NCBI GenBank assembly: GCA_947506075.1
Contig: CANNNN010000083.1
Span: 1 to 9,207, forward strand
Length of the DNA: 9,207 nucleotides
Source: Methylococcaceae bacterium
GTDB lineage: Bacteria; Pseudomonadota; Gammaproteobacteria; Methylococcales; Methylomonadaceae
Direction: 5' to 3'
Both the position numbers and the translations under genes were made by a program. The number at the start of each line of letters is the position of its first letter. The first letter of the stretch is position 1. Below, in pieces: positions 6,723-9,207 of this stretch. The notes under the pieces were generated by a model, which saw only the letters and a list, made by a program, of their open reading frames with translations, did no database searches and was not told the origin of the DNA.

Positions 6723-8060
6723 CTATGTTTCATCTTGCAGATAAGCCTGTTCTTGATAATTTCGACTATGCCAAACAAATCCCACGGCTGTCACCAACAT
6801 CAATCCGGCAAAAAACCAAAAATAACTGGCTCCTTCAAGACGGCTAGAACCATCCGGATTTTCAATGAAAAAGTTTACCGCACTGGTGAACAGATTCCCG
6901 AGTGCAACTGCCGCCATATAAAATGACATCACCAGGGATTTCATCGTTTTTGGTGCTTGAGTATAGGAAAATTCCAGACAAGTAATCGATACCATCACTT
7001 CAGCGGAAGTCAGTAACAGGTAGGCGAGTAACTGCCAGCAAATACTCGGGTGGAATCCTGCGTCGATGCGCATCTGGATACCCGCAACCAATACAAACGA
7101 CAAGACGGTAATAAACAGACCGATGGCGATTTTGTTGATATAACCCAGGTGTAAAAAAGGGCTTAGTCGCGGGTATAACTGTTTATAGAACAAGGGTGTC
7201 AGCATAACAATCAGCAATGGATTCGCGGCTTGTATTTGCGAGGGTAAAATATCTATGCCGAAGACATGGCGATCCATTTGTTGCGCTTGCAAGACCCAGG
7301 AAGAACCATTTTGGTCGAACAAGGCCCAGAACATTGCAATAAACAAATAAATACCACTTAACCGTATCAGGCAGCGTAAACCTTCGCCGCTCAAGGCCTC
7401 GCGGACGAATCCCATGCCGGCCGCAGGTATGTGTACAAACCGATAGCGCCCCGACCAGAATATCCCCGTTGCCAGCAGCATCAACACACCAGGCACCAGA
7501 AATGCGACCGATGCACCATAGGTTTTGAGCAACCAGGGCACCAGCAACATGGCGACAAAAGCCCCGAGGTTAATCGTCAAATAAAACCAACTGAAGACCT
7601 TGCTTAGCAAATGCTGATTAGTTGCGCCAAACTGGTCGCCTACATGGGCAGATACGCAGGGTTTGATACCGCCGGCGCCTAATGCAATCAGGGTTTGTCC
7701 TAGTAACAATCCCGTTCGCGTGTCATCCAATGCCAAGCAAAAATGGCCCAGGCAATAGACAAAAGAAAGCAAAAGAATGGTACGGTACTTGCCCAATACA
7801 CCATCCGCTAACAACGCGCCTAAAAATGGCGTGAAATAGGTAATGGAAACAAATAAATGAAAATAGCCCTTCGCCTCGTTGGGCGTCATAGGCGCAAAGT
7901 TGCCGCTGGCATCCATCAAGTATTGCGTCATAAAGACAACCAAAATAGCCCGCATGCCATAATAGCTAAAACGTTCCGCGAGCTCATTACCTATAATAAA
8001 GGGTATGCCTTTGGGTATTTCGGTGGAAGGATTTGGGGCGGTTCGGTATGGCGTTCTCAC
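6723..8060 (-). CDS. POT/PTR2-family proton-coupled oligopeptide transporter
   Basis: An inner-membrane proton symporter for di- and tripeptides or similar substrates, of the major facilitator superfamily. Numbered from the GTG at 8060 (445 aa), it carries the family hallmark ExxERFSYYG at residues 26-35 (proton-coupling and substrate-site Glu and Arg), Lys133 in GAGGIKPCVSAHVGDQF (128-144, PTR2 signature), and FSWFYLTINLGAF (156-168). About 12 membrane segments are visible and the frame is intact. A TTG at 8099 would add 13 residues. The GTG at 8060 is preferred because it overlaps the methyltransferase stop as GTGA, a usual translational-coupling arrangement. The gene is therefore the second of a two-gene transcript. 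The substrate is not predictable beyond the family. Confidence 0.88.
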   Translation of the reverse strand: MRTPYRTAPNPSTEIPKGIPFIIGNELAERFSYYGMRAILVVFMTQYLMDASGNFAPMTPNEAKGYFHLFVSITYFTPFLGALLADGVLGKYRTILLLSFVYCLGHFCLALDDTRTGLLLGQTLIALGAGGIKPCVSAHVGDQFGATNQHLLSKVFSWFYLTINLGAFVAMLLVPWLLKTYGASVAFLVPGVLMLLATGIFWSGRYRFVHIPAAGMGFVREALSGEGLRCLIRLSGIYLFIAMFWALFDQNGSSWVLQAQQMDRHVFGIDILPSQIQAANPLLIVMLTPLFYKQLYPRLSPFLHLGYINKIAIGLFITVLSFVLVAGIQMRIDAGFHPSICWQLLAYLLLTSAEVMVSITCLEFSYTQAPKTMKSLVMSFYMAAVALGNLFTSAVNFFIENPDGSSRLEGASYFWFFAGLMLVTAVGFVWHSRNYQEQAYLQDET

Positions 8061-8682
8061 AGCTGTCTCATGGTTTTGATTGCTACAATCGCTAACCAAG
8101 GTTGTTCATGGTTGGGTTTGCCTGTAGGCCGGTAGTAATAATCAAGCACCTCAAACCCTGCGGACTCCATAAATACCTTGCTGGAATCAAATTGCAGGTA
8201 ATGCCCGTATCTTTGTCCTGACCAGCCTTCACCATCACCGCGAGGGTTAGACAAAAATAAGATACCGCCAGGCCTTAAGGCTGCGTGTAAATCACCAAGG
8301 ACACGTGGCAATTCCTGGCTGGGGACGTGAAAGAGCGACGCATTAGCGAAGATGCCATCATAAGCATGCTTGGGCAGTTCCATGCTGAGAAACTTTTGCT
8401 GAAGAATCTCACAGCCTGTATAGCTGCGAGCCATAGCGCAAAAGACTTCACTGCCATCCAGACCTACCGGCCTGTGCCCCAACGACTGGAAATATTTAAC
8501 ATCTCGCAGCCCAGATCTAAAATATCCAGTTTTTGGTCTTTTGGAAACGGAGCTAAAAATGCCTCATAATTCTGAACCACATCGTGATCTTTTGTTCCCT
8601 GCCAAAACGCTTCAGCATTCTGATTGTAATGGCTCAGAGTGACCGTTTCGATTTGATCCAATTCTTCCGATTTTTGTTCCAT
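8057..8682 (-). pseudogene. Class I SAM-dependent methyltransferase, frameshifted at motif I
   Basis: The ATG at 8682 gives LSHYNQNAEAFWQGTKDHDV and reaches LDILDLGC (residues 52-59), the start of the SAM-binding motif. The reading then leaves frame and stops at about 8464. The rest continues in a second frame from CGA at 8504-8506, as RDVKYFQSLGHRPVGLDGSE, to the stop at 8057, including LRPGGILFLSNPRGDGEGW. The expected sequence between LGC and RD is GPG. Nine bases plus one shared C are missing, so a 10-base deletion explains both the shift and the lost loop. Restored length is 211 aa. It resembles small UbiE/Tam-like methyltransferases of unknown substrate. Loss of the glycine loop should abolish SAM binding if real. 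No good ribosome binding site precedes 8682. Confidence 0.85.
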
Positions 8683-8732
8683 AAAGAGGTCAGTTTACGT
8701 TTGCATAGGTTGGATAAAATCCGGTAGATTCA

Positions 8733-8760
8733 ATGCTATTGTCCAATTGGTCAATAGCAT
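8733..8760. promoter_or_regulatory. 28-bp near-perfect palindrome, candidate operator
   Basis: The outer arms ATGCTATTG (8733-8741) and CAATAGCAT (8752-8760) are perfectly complementary. Between them, after one unpaired T on each side (8742, 8751), lies the perfect palindrome CCAATTGG (8743-8750). Of 28 positions only the two T's break the symmetry. It lies 50 bases upstream of the methyltransferase start and about 40 bases upstream of the promoter of the ParB-like fragment. There is no T run on either side and no loop, so a DNA-binding site for a dimeric or tetrameric regulator is more likely than a terminator. Confidence 0.55.
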
Positions 8761-8798
8761 GGTTGTAATTTATCATAAAAAATCAGGCGGATTAGCCA

Positions 8799-8807
8799 TG
8801 TTATAAT
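8799..8807 (+). promoter_or_regulatory. Extended -10 promoter for the ParB-like fragment
   Basis: TGT followed by TATAAT (8802-8807) forms an extended -10 element, which makes up for the absence of a clear -35 box. Predicted start is near 8814, giving a leader of about 20 bases before the ATG at 8833, which has TAAGG at 8821-8825. Confidence 0.5.
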
Positions 8808-8832
8808 GACTGCTTTAAATTAAGGCCAATTA

Positions 8833-8961
8833 ATGACTGAGAAAAACGACCCAATGATGGAATTACATCCGCTTTGTACTTACTTTCCGAGAATGTCTGA
8901 AGCAGAATTTATCTCGCTTAAAGATAACCTTCAGGAGAGTGGACAAATACATCCTATTTAG
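8833..8961 (+). pseudogene. Truncated ParB/Srx-like N-terminal domain gene
   Basis: ATG at 8833, with TAAGG ending 7 bases upstream, opens a 42-codon frame. Residues 10-42 contain ELHPLCTYFPRMSEAEFISL and then SGQIHPI, the start of a ParB-like (ParB N-terminal/nuclease-like) protein of the kind seen in plasmids, phages and mobile islands. In intact relatives the IHPI strand is followed by a segment containing the DGRNRY-type motif. Here a TAG follows at once, and none of that motif appears in any plus-strand frame downstream. The gene is therefore cut at about 8957-8961. A promoter and ribosome binding site remain, so it may be expressed as a peptide. The cause may be an insertion or deletion. 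Recognition rests on a short stretch. Confidence 0.55.
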
Positions 8962-8980
8962 TGCCTGACCGAAAAAGCCA

Positions 8981-9027
8981 CTTTTCAAAAAAATCAGCTT
9001 AAAATCAAAAAATATTTTTTTGAAAAA
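8981..9027. repeat. AT-rich inverted repeat beyond the truncated gene
   Basis: CTTTTCAAAAAAA (8981-8993) and TTTTTTTGAAAAA (9015-9027) pair at 12 of 13 positions across a 21-base spacer. Together with the loss of coding sense at 8961, this marks the 194-base stretch 8962-9155 as non-coding structured DNA. It may be near the end of an inserted element. No target duplication can be checked because the other side is outside the window. Confidence 0.4.
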
Positions 9028-9151
9028 CTTTTCAAAGTCGGGACAATCCACTTATTTCTCAGCAGACCAGCCAATATTCAGAATTATCCCCCCAAATCAC
9101 AAATTGTAGGCGCACCTTCCCTGAGGATAACCTTGCAGGTACTATCAAAAA

Positions 9152-9175
9152 AGCGTCAGGCCGCTAATTTTTTCT
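9152..9175. terminator. Possible bidirectional terminator at the right end
   Basis: AGCG (9152-9155) pairs with CGCT (9162-9165) around a six-base loop, between a run of A on the left (9147-9152) and a run of T on the right (9168-9173). On the minus strand the structure is followed by TTTTTT. It overlaps the stop codon of the partial minus-strand frame. The stem is short, so the call is weak. Confidence 0.3.
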
Positions 9176-9207
9176 GTAGCTCTAAAAGCCGCAGCCGCTC
9201 CATGTCG
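9156..9207 (-). CDS. C-terminal tail of an unidentified minus-strand gene (partial)
   Basis: From the window edge to a TGA at 9158-9156, the frame reads DMERLRLLELQKKLAA. This is an amphipathic Leu/Lys/Arg-rich helix of the type that ends many bacterial proteins. It enters from outside the window, so its start and identity are unknown. A transposase or other mobile-element protein is possible given the truncated gene next to it, but nothing here shows that. Confidence 0.3.
   Translation of the reverse strand, partial: DMERLRLLELQKKLAA

Noticed and set aside
8057..8482. The second methyltransferase frame as a separate gene starting at TTG 8482
   Set aside because: It begins in the middle of the methyltransferase fold, right after motif I, with no ribosome binding site; it is the other half of the frameshifted gene.
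8863..9051. A 62-codon minus-strand frame rich in Phe and Lys
   Set aside because: It is the antisense of the ParB-like fragment joined to AT-rich repeat DNA; composition alone explains it.

Overview
The window looks like a stretch of gammaproteobacterial chromosome, possibly from a methanotroph-like (Methylococcales) or related environmental lineage. That placement rests on the flavour of the proteins and on a GC-type intergenic hairpin repeat near the left end. It is an inference, because no rRNA or marker gene is present.

Layout, left to right. Positions 1-420 hold a dispersed-repeat-like hairpin, a 57-residue membrane peptide gene and its rho-independent terminator. From 4657 down to 590 five genes run on the minus strand in the order YceI-like periplasmic protein, WrbA-like flavodoxin-fold oxidoreductase, pirin, DODA/LigB-type extradiol dioxygenase and an MFS_3 (EntS-like) exporter. 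A LysR-type regulator (4803-5699, +) is divergent from this set and shares a 105-145 bp control region with it. The arrangement is that of a LysR-controlled redox or aromatic-stress module: the periplasmic lipid-binding protein, flavin quinone reductase, pirin (quercetinase-like in some relatives) and ring-cleaving dioxygenase would all plausibly act on quinones, catechols or polyphenols, with an efflux pump at the end. The substrate is not known from the sequence.

Right of the regulator is a stand-alone macro-domain gene (5764-6255, -), then a gene-poor stretch (6256-6722) with two very short candidate reading frames that have good ribosome binding sites. Next comes a minus-strand pair: a class I SAM methyltransferase (8057-8682) whose stop overlaps the GTG start of a POT-family proton-coupled peptide transporter (6723-8060). 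At the right end, after a striking 28-bp near-palindrome, an extended -10 promoter drives the first 42 codons of a ParB-like gene that ends abruptly at 8961. Beyond it lies AT-rich structured DNA and the C-terminal tail of a minus-strand reading frame that leaves the window.

The most notable observations are three lesions in otherwise well-conserved genes. Pirin carries one extra base in an A5 run near codon 6. The methyltransferase lacks what appears to be 10 bases, exactly at its SAM-binding glycine loop. The ParB-like gene is cut after its first 42 codons. They may be real gene decay or, for the first two, sequencing errors. The regulatory palindromes at 4761-4776 and 8733-8760 are the other main points of interest. 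I did not find a clearly new multi-gene system.
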